Assembly: GCA_036744005.1 (NCBI GenBank)
Contig: DAINOJ010000023.1
Coordinates: 1 to 27,720, forward strand
Origin: CALCNS01 sp937897315
GTDB taxonomy: Bacteria > Bacillota > JAAYKD01
DNA length: 27,720 nt
Reading direction: 5' to 3'
A program made the translations under genes and the position numbers. Shown here in pieces: positions 1 to 7,088 of this stretch. The notes beneath the pieces were generated by a model. The model had not been told where the DNA came from and made no database searches. It saw only the letters and a list, made by a program, of their open reading frames with translations. Position 1 is the first letter of the stretch; each line of letters begins with the position of its first letter.

Positions 1-19
1 AAAAGTGGAGGTTAGAGAT

Positions 20-2157
20 ATGAGAATCACGATGAGAAAATGGTTTCGTTCTTGCCTGGTTGTTCTACTATTATGTGCCCTTACTTCTCCTGCTTATGCT
101 ACGACGACTGCTGTAACCACTGCCACATCTACATATCCCCATGGTCTTAGCTCCACGGTAGAGAATATGGAACAAGCTCAACGATGCTTCGACAAGAGTG
201 GGAATCATGGAAATCGAAGTATGTAAAAACGGAGGGTTCTACCTCTTATGTTGCAGCACAGGGCAGTATTGATTCTGAATATATGGCTTATGGTTTGTTT
301 TTTTCGGTGTACTTTAATGACCAGGTTCTGTTCGACCGTTTATACGGTTATGTGCAGAGCCATCTCACTGAATCTGGACTGATGCAGTGGAGGCAAAATT
401 TGAATGAGCTTTATCCGGTTTCAGAAGGTTCGGAAACGGGGTCCGACTGCGATATTGCTTTATCTCTAATTTTTGCCAATCGTGTGTGGGGGTCTGAAGG
501 GGCAATCAACTATGCAGAGGAAGCCCATGCCATGCTCGATAACATCCGTACGCATGATTTTGGGGGATATGAAGGATTCGAACTCATGCCCGGTGACAAT
601 TATGACAATCCGAAGAAAACCTCAGATATCGCCGTGGGTTGGTTTCGTACCTTTGGTGACTTCAGTGGTGTCGACTTTTGGGATTCCGTGATTCCATCTC
701 TTTATCGTTTGCACGCGAATTTGGCAAACCCAACAACCGGCTTAATCCCCGACGAATATACCATGTCGGGTTCTGGAACTCCTTATGCCAGAGAAGGAGC
801 AGAGATTTATTTTGGAACTCATGCGATTAAGAGTATTTTAAGAATGGCGATGACTTACAGTTGGTATGGTGATACCGAAGCGAAAAATGCTTTAAGCAAA
901 CTGCTCGTCTTTTTCAACAATATCGGCCCCGAAAATATTGTCAACGGATATTACCTCAATGGTCAACCTGCTTATGGTGGTCATGCCCCAGCCTATGTTT
1001 CGGCCATTGCTACGATTTACATGACAGGCAATGATCCACAGCGGGCTCGCGATTTTTATGACGAAGCGGTGGCGACCGTGGGGGGAAGTTATCTTTATGA
1101 TCATACAATCCGGCTCTTAAGTTTGATGTATATGACAGGGAATCTGCAAAATTTATATGCCGGGGGAGCGCAAATACCAGAATATGCACCCTTACCGGAA
1201 GGCGGGGAAACCACTCCTACCACTCCGGGTAGTGGGGAAACGAATACGAGTACGACCAACACTTCCGGCACGATTGAATTAGGTATCGACAATCCCATTA
1301 TGAGCAAGAATGGAGAACAGAAAGATATTGATACGGGATTCGGCACGGCACCGATCATCAAAGCGGGTAGAACCTTTTTGCCAATTCGTGCGTTGATTGT
1401 TGAAATGGGTGGGTCCATTGAGTGGGATGGTTCTCAGGGTAAAGTGACCATTCACTGGGATGGTAAAACCGTTGAATTATGGATTGGGCAAACTACTGCG
1501 GTGGTGAATGGCGTGGTAAAAACCATGGATGCGGCGCCGTTCATCTCGGATACCGGCAGGACCATGTTACCCCTAAGATTTGTTGGGGAAAGCTTGGGCT
1601 GTGATGTGGCGTGGAATCCGGATACCAGAACCGTCACAGTGATGTATGACACCGCTGCAGAGGAGCCGCTTCCGGAAACGCAAACGAGTAGCGAAGTGCC
1701 GACTAGTTTACCTGCACCTACCCTGACCAACTTGAAGGTAAGGACTTATGACGATGGGACTCCGTATTTTCAAGCAGAAGTGACGGTGCCAGATAGTGTT
1801 CTCAGGCTAGATAGGGATCGGCCGAAGGATGGTTGGGTGAATTTTGAGATTTCCGGTAAATATGACGATACGGAATGGGGGTCTACCGGCGGCGGTGGAG
1901 GTCATCTGGATGTGTTCGCCACGGAAGAGAACACTGTATTAGGCACCTCCCATACCTATTATTTGACCTTCGATTTGGAAGATGAGGGGGGTTTAGGAGA
2001 GATTCATATGATATCGAGGACCTATTCGTATCAAGTTCGATTTTTCTACACCTACTACTATGGTGATGGAGCAGGAGAGTGGACCGAAGTATATTCACCT
2101 TGGTCTGCTGTGGTAAGTGCACAATCGCCCAGTTATTACAGAAAATTGGTGGGGTAG
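20..2157 (+). CDS. Exported GH8-family glycoside hydrolase with stalk domain, frameshifted near codon 54
   Basis: The gene is split over two frames. ATG at 20 follows GGAGG (7-11) and encodes a signal peptide ending near SPAYA. The frame must then lose one base between about 173 and 184 to join the long frame that runs to 2157. In that body frame, residues 1-330 resemble glycoside hydrolase family 8: QEWESWKSKYV, then SEYMAYG (E32, codon 277-279), which matches the SEG..YGM segment carrying the general acid, then DCDIALSLIFANRVWGS. Residues about 363-488 form a copper-amine-oxidase-N-like stalk domain with the paired motifs RTFLPIRAL and RTMLPLRFV; this is usually a surface or adhesion module and not an oxidase. 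A Pro/Thr/Ser linker precedes it, and a beta-rich C-terminal region of about 150 residues follows. GH8 members cut beta-1,4-glucans, xylan or chitosan; the substrate here is unknown. The frameshift may be a real lesion or a sequencing error. Confidence 0.8.
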
Positions 2158-2169
2158 AGGGGAGTGGGA

Positions 2170-2206
2170 TTTTAAAGGGTTGGGGACAGTCCCTAACCCT
2201 TTAAAA
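2170..2206. repeat. Palindromic repeat, A-prime variant
   Basis: The arms TTTTAAAGGGTTGGGGAC (2170-2187) and its complement (2189-2206) flank a central A at 2188, with one G/T mismatch. It begins 12 bases after the GH8 stop codon, as most copies of this repeat plan do. It shares the GGGAC-W-GTCCC centre with the family A palindromes elsewhere in the window but has different outer arms. It could act as a 3' mRNA stabiliser or weak terminator; that is inference. Confidence 0.8.
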
Positions 2207-2272
2207 ACGAGAGCGGTTTGGGAGTCGCATATTGATCGATAGCAATCACTATGTCATAGAAGAGAGGTTCCT

Positions 2273-2875
2273 ATGAAGAAGATATATGGTGTGATTTCAG
2301 ATAAACACGGAAAACCAATTGAAGGTGCGTTTGTAGCCTTAAAAGATTCTCATTTTGAGGACCTTTATACAACGGAGACCGGTAGTGATGGCAGTTATGA
2401 GTTGGTTGCCGAGAGTAAGGTGTATCCGTATCTTATAGCGGTGAAAGATTACGCGGTTCATAACTTAGAATTCTGGTGTCAGGATTTGGATTTGAATGAT
2501 GACCTGCGCGTAGATGCCTGTATTGACAAACTTGAAGTTTATGGGTTAAAGGTTTTTAAGGTTGATGGGGCGTATCCTGCGGTTATGATCTACTTTAGGC
2601 CAATGAGTCTTACAAAGCACTTAGCAAACGCATCCGATTTGTTTCCGGATCTCAAAGACATGCGAGTTTGGATGAATCAAACCGAGTCTGAAATCTATGC
2701 GGTGAATGAGGTTCAAGAATATGTCGGAGATGGTAAGATTGTAAGAGCATTATTGCTACATGTATCGATATCCAAAGAGGATTTACCCAAAAAGAATAAC
2801 TATGTAGTAGTGCAAGTGGTGGATGCTGAGGGGCATTTGGGGCAAGCTGCTACGTATTTTGGGTTTGAGAAGTGA
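2273..2875 (+). CDS. Carboxypeptidase-regulatory-like (Ig-fold) domain protein
   Basis: This 200-residue protein has no signal peptide or membrane segment. Residues about 3-60 (YGVISDKHGKPIEGAFVAL, then the turn TGSDGSYEL) match the carboxypeptidase regulatory-like / CnaB-like beta-sandwich, in which G-x-V-x-D-x-x-G-x-P-I-x-G-A is the hallmark first strand pair. The rest (residues 65-200) is beta-rich and I do not recognise it. Such domains are often structural or carbohydrate-related modules; here it stands alone and appears cytoplasmic, so no function is assigned. The ATG is preceded by AGAGAGG. It is followed within 12 bases by the start of a decayed DUF1232 gene. Confidence 0.7.
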   Translation: MKKIYGVISDKHGKPIEGAFVALKDSHFEDLYTTETGSDGSYELVAESKVYPYLIAVKDYAVHNLEFWCQDLDLNDDLRVDACIDKLEVYGLKVFKVDGAYPAVMIYFRPMSLTKHLANASDLFPDLKDMRVWMNQTESEIYAVNEVQEYVGDGKIVRALLLHVSISKEDLPKKNNYVVVQVVDAEGHLGQAATYFGFEK

Positions 2876-2886
2876 GGATATAGCAT

Positions 2887-3027
2887 ATGAACCTGAAGGA
2901 ACGCGCCAAAAGTTGAAGACCGATATTCCTGCTGTGTTTTTGTGCATGAAAAGTAAGGATACACCAATATTGGCAAAAGTATTGGCTGGGGTTCAAGAAT
3001 ATCATACAATAAAATGGCCATATCATA
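2887..3027 (+). pseudogene. Relic of a DUF1232 (YkvA-like) membrane protein gene
   Basis: ATG at 2887 with an upstream GAGGA (2874-2878) opens MNLKERAKS and then hits TGA at 2914-2916. Shifting frame just before that stop continues as KLKTDIPAVFLCMKSKDTP and then ILAKVLAGV, which I recognise as the conserved N-terminal half of DUF1232/YkvA proteins; the family normally goes on with a YALSPIDLIPDFIP-type segment. That segment is missing: after about 2992 the resemblance ends and the sequence soon runs into a terminator hairpin. The gene therefore has both a frameshift and a large 3' deletion. The identification rests on my memory of the family consensus, not on a search. Confidence 0.6.
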
Positions 3028-3064
3028 AACAAGAGAGCGGATTCGTCTGCTCTCTTGTTGTTTT
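3028..3064 (+). terminator. Rho-independent terminator
   Basis: The stem AACAAGAGAGC (3028-3038) pairs with GCTCTCTTGTT (3049-3059) around a 10-base loop, followed by GTTTT. It would end transcripts from the 2273 gene and the DUF1232 relic. Its survival suggests the deletion that shortened the relic stopped before it. Confidence 0.8.
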
Positions 3065-3186
3065 AGGAAAATCGTAGGGTTTCGCAAGGATTCTGAGTCT
3101 CCTTTAGTGAACTGAGCGTTAGTAGAATAAAGGTGCAAGTAGAGCATTTTAGTTTCGGACGAAGAATTGTATAATTGAATGATTTC

Positions 3187-3210
3187 TCAAAGGGGTCTGA
3201 CCCCTCTTGA
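3187..3210. repeat. Degenerate palindromic repeat, C variant
   Basis: The core AGGGGTC-T-GACCCCT (3191-3205) is a perfect inverted repeat with one central base, plus short outer pairing (TCA with TGA). It lies 25 bases before a better copy at 3235-3267, so two C-type palindromes are in tandem in the non-coding stretch 3065-3312. Apart from these I see only non-coding sequence there. Confidence 0.6.
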
Positions 3211-3234
3211 TAAAAATTTGCGCGTACGGAAATA

Positions 3235-3267
3235 ATTTCCCAAAGGGGTCAGACCCCATTGGGAAAT
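3235..3267. repeat. Palindromic repeat, C variant
   Basis: The arm ATTTCCCAAAGGGGTC (3235-3250) and its complement (3252-3267) surround a central A at 3251, with one mismatch. The same arm in a perfect and longer form is at 26076-26116. It lies 45 bases upstream of the YbaK-like gene. Confidence 0.85.
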
Positions 3268-3312
3268 GTGGATAAATAGGTAACAAGAGAATGAATAAAG
3301 CGAGGTTCAACC

Positions 3313-3795
3313 ATGTCTTTGGAAACGGTGAAAAAGTATTTTAATACGTTGGGGTTAGGTCAAAGGGTGATGGAGTTCCCGATATCGAGTGCAACGGTAG
3401 AGAAAGCGGCCATTGCGGTGGGGTGTGCAGAGCGGGAAATCGCCAAGACCATGGCTTTTAAGGTGAACGGATCCGTTGTGCTAGTAGTCATGGCAGGAGA
3501 TGCAAGAATTGATAATGCCAAGTTTAAGGCTCACTTTCATGCGAAAGCAGTGATGCTAAAAGGGGATGAGGTGGAGGAGCTTATTGGGCACCCGGCCGGA
3601 GGGGTTTGCCCCTTTGCGATTCACGAAGGTGTCGTTGTATATTTGGATGAGTCACTAAAACGATTTGGCATCGTGTATCCGGCTTGCGGAAGTGGCAATA
3701 GTGCCATTGGCTTGGACCTCAAAGAACTGCAAACCTATTCTCATTACAAAGACTGGGTCGATGTGTCTAAGGGGTGGAATGACAATATTGTTTGA
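3313..3795 (+). CDS. YbaK/EbsC-family aminoacyl-tRNA deacylase (tRNA-editing) protein
   Basis: The 160-residue protein matches a free-standing YbaK/EbsC/ProX domain along its whole length. Family landmarks are visible: an N-terminal SLETVKKYFNTLGL helix, REIAKTMAFK with the conserved Lys (K45), AGDARIDNAKFK (61-72), the glycine loop GHPAGGVCPF (92-101) and DESLKRF. These proteins hydrolyse mischarged aminoacyl-tRNAs in the cytoplasm; YbaK itself clears Cys-tRNA(Pro) and relatives clear Ala-tRNA(Pro). Which tRNA this one edits cannot be read from the sequence. The ATG follows GCGAGG at 3300-3305. It ends 15 bases before the next gene, so co-transcription is likely. Confidence 0.9.
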   Translation: MSLETVKKYFNTLGLGQRVMEFPISSATVEKAAIAVGCAEREIAKTMAFKVNGSVVLVVMAGDARIDNAKFKAHFHAKAVMLKGDEVEELIGHPAGGVCPFAIHEGVVVYLDESLKRFGIVYPACGSGNSAIGLDLKELQTYSHYKDWVDVSKGWNDNIV

Positions 3796-3810
3796 AAGGG
3801 GTAACTTGTG

Positions 3811-4092
3811 ATGAAGATACAATGGTGGTCCAAAACAAAGATAGGACAGTGGGCATCTGTTTTTACTTTACTTTTCGTGGTGCTCATGGCGGTGAAGGCT
3901 TCGGCGTTGGCGGTTTTCATACGGCTCCCTTTGCCATCGCCGATCATTGCGGTGTTGGGCATTTTGGGTTTTATTCTTGGGGTTGTTTCCTTGTTTAAGC
4001 TAAAGGACCGGTCTGTTTTTGTTTTATTATCGATTCCTGTTGGGTTACTCATTCTTTTTTGGATTGCGGCAGAAATGCTGTATCCGCATTAA
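3811..4092 (+). CDS. Small membrane protein, about three transmembrane segments
   Basis: This 93-residue protein starts at ATG 3811, nine bases after AAAGGGG (3796-3801); the in-frame GTG at 3808 is a weaker start. After a basic, Trp-containing N-terminus it has hydrophobic stretches at about residues 16-34, 44-63 and 70-89. The layout resembles small Bacillota inner-membrane proteins of unknown function. It lies immediately downstream of the YbaK-like gene and probably shares its transcript. No catalytic motif is seen. Confidence 0.65.
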   Translation: MKIQWWSKTKIGQWASVFTLLFVVLMAVKASALAVFIRLPLPSPIIAVLGILGFILGVVSLFKLKDRSVFVLLSIPVGLLILFWIAAEMLYPH

Positions 4093-4117
4093 TCATCTTA
4101 TGCAGACTGTTGTGAGT

Positions 4118-4154
4118 TTTTAAAGGGGTAGGGACTGTCCCTAACCCTTAAAAT
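4118..4154. repeat. Palindromic repeat, A-prime variant
   Basis: The arms resemble those of the 2170-2206 copy, with centre GGGAC-T-GTCCC (T at 4136) and outer TTTTAAAGGGG / CCCTTAAAA arms carrying two mismatches. It lies 25 bases after the stop codon of the small membrane protein gene and just before the ribosome binding site of the GNAT gene. Confidence 0.75.
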
Positions 4155-4176
4155 GTTGTGAAGGAAGTTGTGCCAT

Positions 4177-5055
4177 ATGATATATAAGCAGTATACCGAT
4201 GTGCATGCGTTTTACGAGGACACTTATGACGTGCTCATGCTCCATGAAGCGCAGAACATGATTCTTTTGGGGAACTTGATCATAGGCCATGAAGGCAAGG
4301 ACAAAACGGCGTGGCGAGACCCTGCTAATTGGTTTATGGCTACTGTTACGGATTCCAGTGGTGTTCTAATGACCGCACTCATGACACCGCCACATAATCT
4401 AACTCTTTATGCCACAGGGAATAAAATCAACCTTGAAGCGATTCGGTGTTTGGTCGACGCTCTCAAAGAGATCAATATTCCGGGTGTGATGACGGAGAAA
4501 GCGTTAGCCCTGGAGTTTGCCAAGGAATTTTCCGCTCGATACCATTGTGGGTACAAAGTAAGTATGGATCAGCGCATTTATGAGTTACATGCGGTCCAAG
4601 CATCGGTGAAGCAAATTGGCAGTATCCGATTGCTCAATGAAAGCGATATGCATTATTTCCCGTTCTGGGTAGAGGCTTTTGTCGCTGCAAACCAGTATGG
4701 AAAGACCGATATGAACATTCCTCAACAAGCAGAGGAGTATTTCTACCGGTTATCCACGAAGAAGCTTTATGTGCTGGAGGTCGATGGTCATCCGGTTTCC
4801 ATGGCGGGCTTTACTCGTGCGATGCAAAATTGTATGGGGGTGACTTTTGTATATACGCCGCCATATTATCGTGGCAGAGGTTATGCCAGTTCATGTGTGG
4901 CTCAAGTTTCGCAATTGGCACTGGATATGGGATATAAAAAGTGTGTTCTGTATACTGATTTGCTTAATCCCACATCGAATAGTATTTATATGAAGATGGG
5001 CTATACGCCTGTTTGCGATTCTCTGATGATACAGTTTGAGAGAGATATTGTGTAG
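4177..5055 (+). CDS. GNAT-family N-acetyltransferase
   Basis: The protein has 292 residues from ATG 4177 (AAGGAA at 4161-4166); an in-frame TTG at 4168 overlaps the spacer and is less likely. The C-terminal half (about residues 150-290) is a GNAT domain: LYVLEVDGHPVSMAGF forms the central beta hairpin, and YRGRGYA (231-237) is the acetyl-CoA pyrophosphate-binding Q/R-x-x-G-x-G/A motif. The closing part, NPTSNSIYMKMGY, is typical of the family. The N-terminal 140 residues look like a second, degenerate acetyltransferase-like half, as in two-domain GNATs. The acceptor is unknown. A kinase gene follows 44 bases downstream. Confidence 0.85.
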   Translation: MIYKQYTDVHAFYEDTYDVLMLHEAQNMILLGNLIIGHEGKDKTAWRDPANWFMATVTDSSGVLMTALMTPPHNLTLYATGNKINLEAIRCLVDALKEINIPGVMTEKALALEFAKEFSARYHCGYKVSMDQRIYELHAVQASVKQIGSIRLLNESDMHYFPFWVEAFVAANQYGKTDMNIPQQAEEYFYRLSTKKLYVLEVDGHPVSMAGFTRAMQNCMGVTFVYTPPYYRGRGYASSCVAQVSQLALDMGYKKCVLYTDLLNPTSNSIYMKMGYTPVCDSLMIQFERDIV

Positions 5056-5099
5056 ATGGCAGCCAAATTTTCAAAGGTAGATGGGTTTTGGAGGGGATT

Positions 5100-5642
5100 A
5101 TGGGTACTATCATTTTGTTGAACGGGGGTTCTAGCTCAGGTAAAACGACGTTAGCCAAAGCATTACAAGCATCTTTACCGAACGCGTGGCTGCATTTTGG
5201 TATTGATGACCTCATTGATGCGATGCCAAGTTCCATGTTGGTGAGCGAATCCGGCATCTTGTTTGATTCTAACGGTGAAGTGGTGCCGGGTGAGAATTTT
5301 CGAATTTTGGAATGGGCTTGGATGAATGGAATTGCGGAAATGGCCAAACAAGGAGCAAATCTCCTTATAGATGATGTTTTGTTAAGCGGGGCTAGTGGTC
5401 AAATGCGGTGGCAAAGTGCTATGCAAGGGCTCACTGTTTTGTGGGTAGGAGTACATTGTCATCCCGAAACCGCGGCGGAGAGAGAGCTATCCAGGCCAGA
5501 CCGAACCGTTGGTATGGCCGTGAGTCAGGCGCGTGTCGTTCACCAAGGGGTGCGATATGATTGCACAGTGGACACATCGGTAATGAGTCTTGATGAATGC
5601 GTCCAAATCATAATACATAAGCTACATGAGCTGCAGTTGTGA
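5100..5642 (+). CDS. Chloramphenicol phosphotransferase-like P-loop kinase
   Basis: The 180-residue protein begins at ATG 5100 after GGAGG (5090-5094); the in-frame TTG at 5088 overlaps the ribosome binding site. It aligns end to end, from memory, with Streptomyces venezuelae chloramphenicol 3-O-phosphotransferase: Walker A NGGSSSGKTT (8-17), then WLHFGIDDLIDAMP, whose D36 falls at the catalytic Asp37 of that enzyme, then LLIDDVLLSG, VLWVGVHC and GMAVSQARVVHQGVRYD. These P-loop enzymes phosphorylate small hydroxylated substrates with ATP. The producer enzyme confers self-resistance, but many homologues in ordinary bacteria have untested substrates, so resistance should not be assumed. Confidence 0.85.
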   Translation: MGTIILLNGGSSSGKTTLAKALQASLPNAWLHFGIDDLIDAMPSSMLVSESGILFDSNGEVVPGENFRILEWAWMNGIAEMAKQGANLLIDDVLLSGASGQMRWQSAMQGLTVLWVGVHCHPETAAERELSRPDRTVGMAVSQARVVHQGVRYDCTVDTSVMSLDECVQIIIHKLHELQL

Positions 5643-5697
5643 TTGTGATGGTACGCCGATAACACGGGAAATTGATGTGCGTATGCTGCTCGAATAA

Positions 5698-5766
5698 ATC
5701 TACAGGATAGGGTACGCGTTTTGTTGAAAATTTACCACTTAGGGGACTGTCCCCTAAGTGGTAAAT
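5698..5766 (+). repeat. Composite repeat: L left half joined to a perfect family A palindrome
   Basis: Bases 5698-5729 carry the left part of the L repeat (ATCTACAGGATAGGGTACGC, then GTTTTGTTG). It runs directly into a perfect 37-bp family A palindrome (5730-5766; arm ATTTACCACTTAGGGGAC, central T at 5748). The same L-to-A join occurs in the opposite orientation at 27574-27644. The element lies between the kinase gene and the M20 gene. Confidence 0.85.
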
Positions 5767-5800
5767 CGGCGTAAGGCTATCTGGTTTTATAAGGGAAGAG

Positions 5801-6985
5801 GTGGACAGGTTGAAGGATGTTTTGTTTCGTGCGCTAGATAGCATGGCACCGGAGTTAAACGATATGGCCGATTTCATTTTCGATCATCCGGAGGTGGGGT
5901 TGCAGGAAGTGCAGGCGAGCCGATTGTTGTGTGAGGCGCTGGAGAAGCAGGGCTTCGCTGTGGAACGAGGTGTGGGTGGTTTCGAGACCGCGTTTCGGGC
6001 GACGTATAAGCGGGGTGAGAATGGGGTTTCGTTTGGCTTGCTTTGCGAATACGATGCCTTGCAGGATCAGGGGCATGCCTGTGGTCACCACGTGCAGGGG
6101 CCCTGTATTGTGGGTGCGGCGGTGGCGCTGAAGAATTTGCCGACCGATAAGCCATTTAAAGTTGTGGTCTATGGCACCCCCGCGGAGGAAACGATTAGCG
6201 GTAAGATTACCATGATGAAGAATGGATGCTTTCAGGACATTGATGTGGCGTTGATGATGCACTTGAGCTCCGAGACGAGCGTGGATGTGAAGTCCATGGC
6301 GTTATCCAAGTTTACGGTAACGTTTTATGGACAAGCGGCGCATGCAGCCTTGAAGCCAGAAGCGGGTAAGGGGGCTTTGGATGCGCTGATTCTGTCGTTC
6401 CAAGGGTTAGAGTTCATGAGGGAGCATGTCAAGGACGATGTTCGCATTCATTATACGGTGCTCGATGCCGGTGGTCCGGCGAACACCGTCTCGCCCAAAG
6501 CGGTGGGGAGTTTCTATGTGCGAAGTTACAACCGAACGTATTTAAACGATGTGGTGCGGCGATTCTTCAATGTGATGAATGGGGCAGCGCTAATGACCGA
6601 TACCCGAGTTGAGGTGCATTTAGATAAAGAGGTCGATAGCAAGATCCCTGTAATTTCCCTGAACGATTTCCTCATGCAAAATGCAAAAGTGGTGCAGGCG
6701 CCGGAGATGAAACCCGCCAGGGAGAAGACGGGCTCGACCGATTTTGGTAATGTAATGTATAAGGTTCCGGGCTCGTGTATCCGGGTGCATTTTGTACCAG
6801 ATGGAACGAGTTCCCACACGCAAGAATACTTGGACGCAGGTAAGAGCAAAGCAGCGTATGAGGCGTTGTTGGTGGGTGCAAAGATTATCGCGGGGACTTG
6901 CTATGACTTGCTGGAAGAAGACGGTGCACTGGAGCGTGTGAAGAGCGAGTTTCAGCGCAACGTGGCAGAGTCGCTCAAGGTGTAA
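5801..6985 (+). CDS. M20-family amidohydrolase (AbgB/PM20D2-like)
   Basis: This metal-dependent amidohydrolase of 394 residues has the M20D layout. HPEVGLQEVQAS is near the N-terminus (29-40), CEYDALQDQGHACGHH (82-97) carries the metal-binding His/Cys segment, TPAEE (126-130) the catalytic/metal Glu pair, MMHLSS (152-157) a further His, and SSHTQEY is near the C-terminus. The lid domain is the middle region. EYDAL plus GHACGH is typical of the aminobenzoyl-glutamate hydrolase / PM20D2 branch, which cleaves N-acyl amino acids or unusual dipeptides. GTG 5801 sits close behind AAGGGAAGAG. TTG 5810, preceded by GAGGTGG, is an equally plausible start and would shorten the protein by three residues. 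No signal peptide is seen, so it is cytoplasmic. It lies upstream of korAB and the peptide transporter. Confidence 0.85.
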   Translation: MDRLKDVLFRALDSMAPELNDMADFIFDHPEVGLQEVQASRLLCEALEKQGFAVERGVGGFETAFRATYKRGENGVSFGLLCEYDALQDQGHACGHHVQGPCIVGAAVALKNLPTDKPFKVVVYGTPAEETISGKITMMKNGCFQDIDVALMMHLSSETSVDVKSMALSKFTVTFYGQAAHAALKPEAGKGALDALILSFQGLEFMREHVKDDVRIHYTVLDAGGPANTVSPKAVGSFYVRSYNRTYLNDVVRRFFNVMNGAALMTDTRVEVHLDKEVDSKIPVISLNDFLMQNAKVVQAPEMKPAREKTGSTDFGNVMYKVPGSCIRVHFVPDGTSSHTQEYLDAGKSKAAYEALLVGAKIIAGTCYDLLEEDGALERVKSEFQRNVAESLKV

Positions 6986-7028
6986 TGCGCCAAATAGGAT
7001 TTTGAAGGAAAACGATGAAACAATGGGG

Positions 7029-7067
7029 AATTTACCACTTAGGGGACTGTCCCCTAAGTGGTAAATT
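7029..7067. repeat. Perfect palindromic repeat, family A
   Basis: A perfect inverted repeat with arm AATTTACCACTTAGGGGAC (7029-7047), central T (7048) and complement (7049-7067). It lies 44 bases after the M20 stop codon and seven bases before the korA ribosome binding site, so it would form in the leader of any M20-korAB read-through transcript. Confidence 0.9.
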
Positions 7068-7088
7068 TGTTTGTGAGGAGGGAGTTTT

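Noticed and set aside
1270..1660. Copper amine oxidase activity of the GH8 and beta-propeller proteins
   Set aside because: Only the small N-terminal stalk-like domain is present; the catalytic oxidase domain with its topaquinone motif is absent.
2800..3147. 115-residue minus-strand frame
   Set aside because: It is antisense to the end of the 2273 gene, the DUF1232 relic and the terminator; no ribosome binding site or domain.
5855..6262. Minus-strand frame opposite the M20 gene
   Set aside because: It lies wholly inside a conserved gene on the other strand, is His/Arg-rich as expected for a shadow frame, and has no ribosome binding site.
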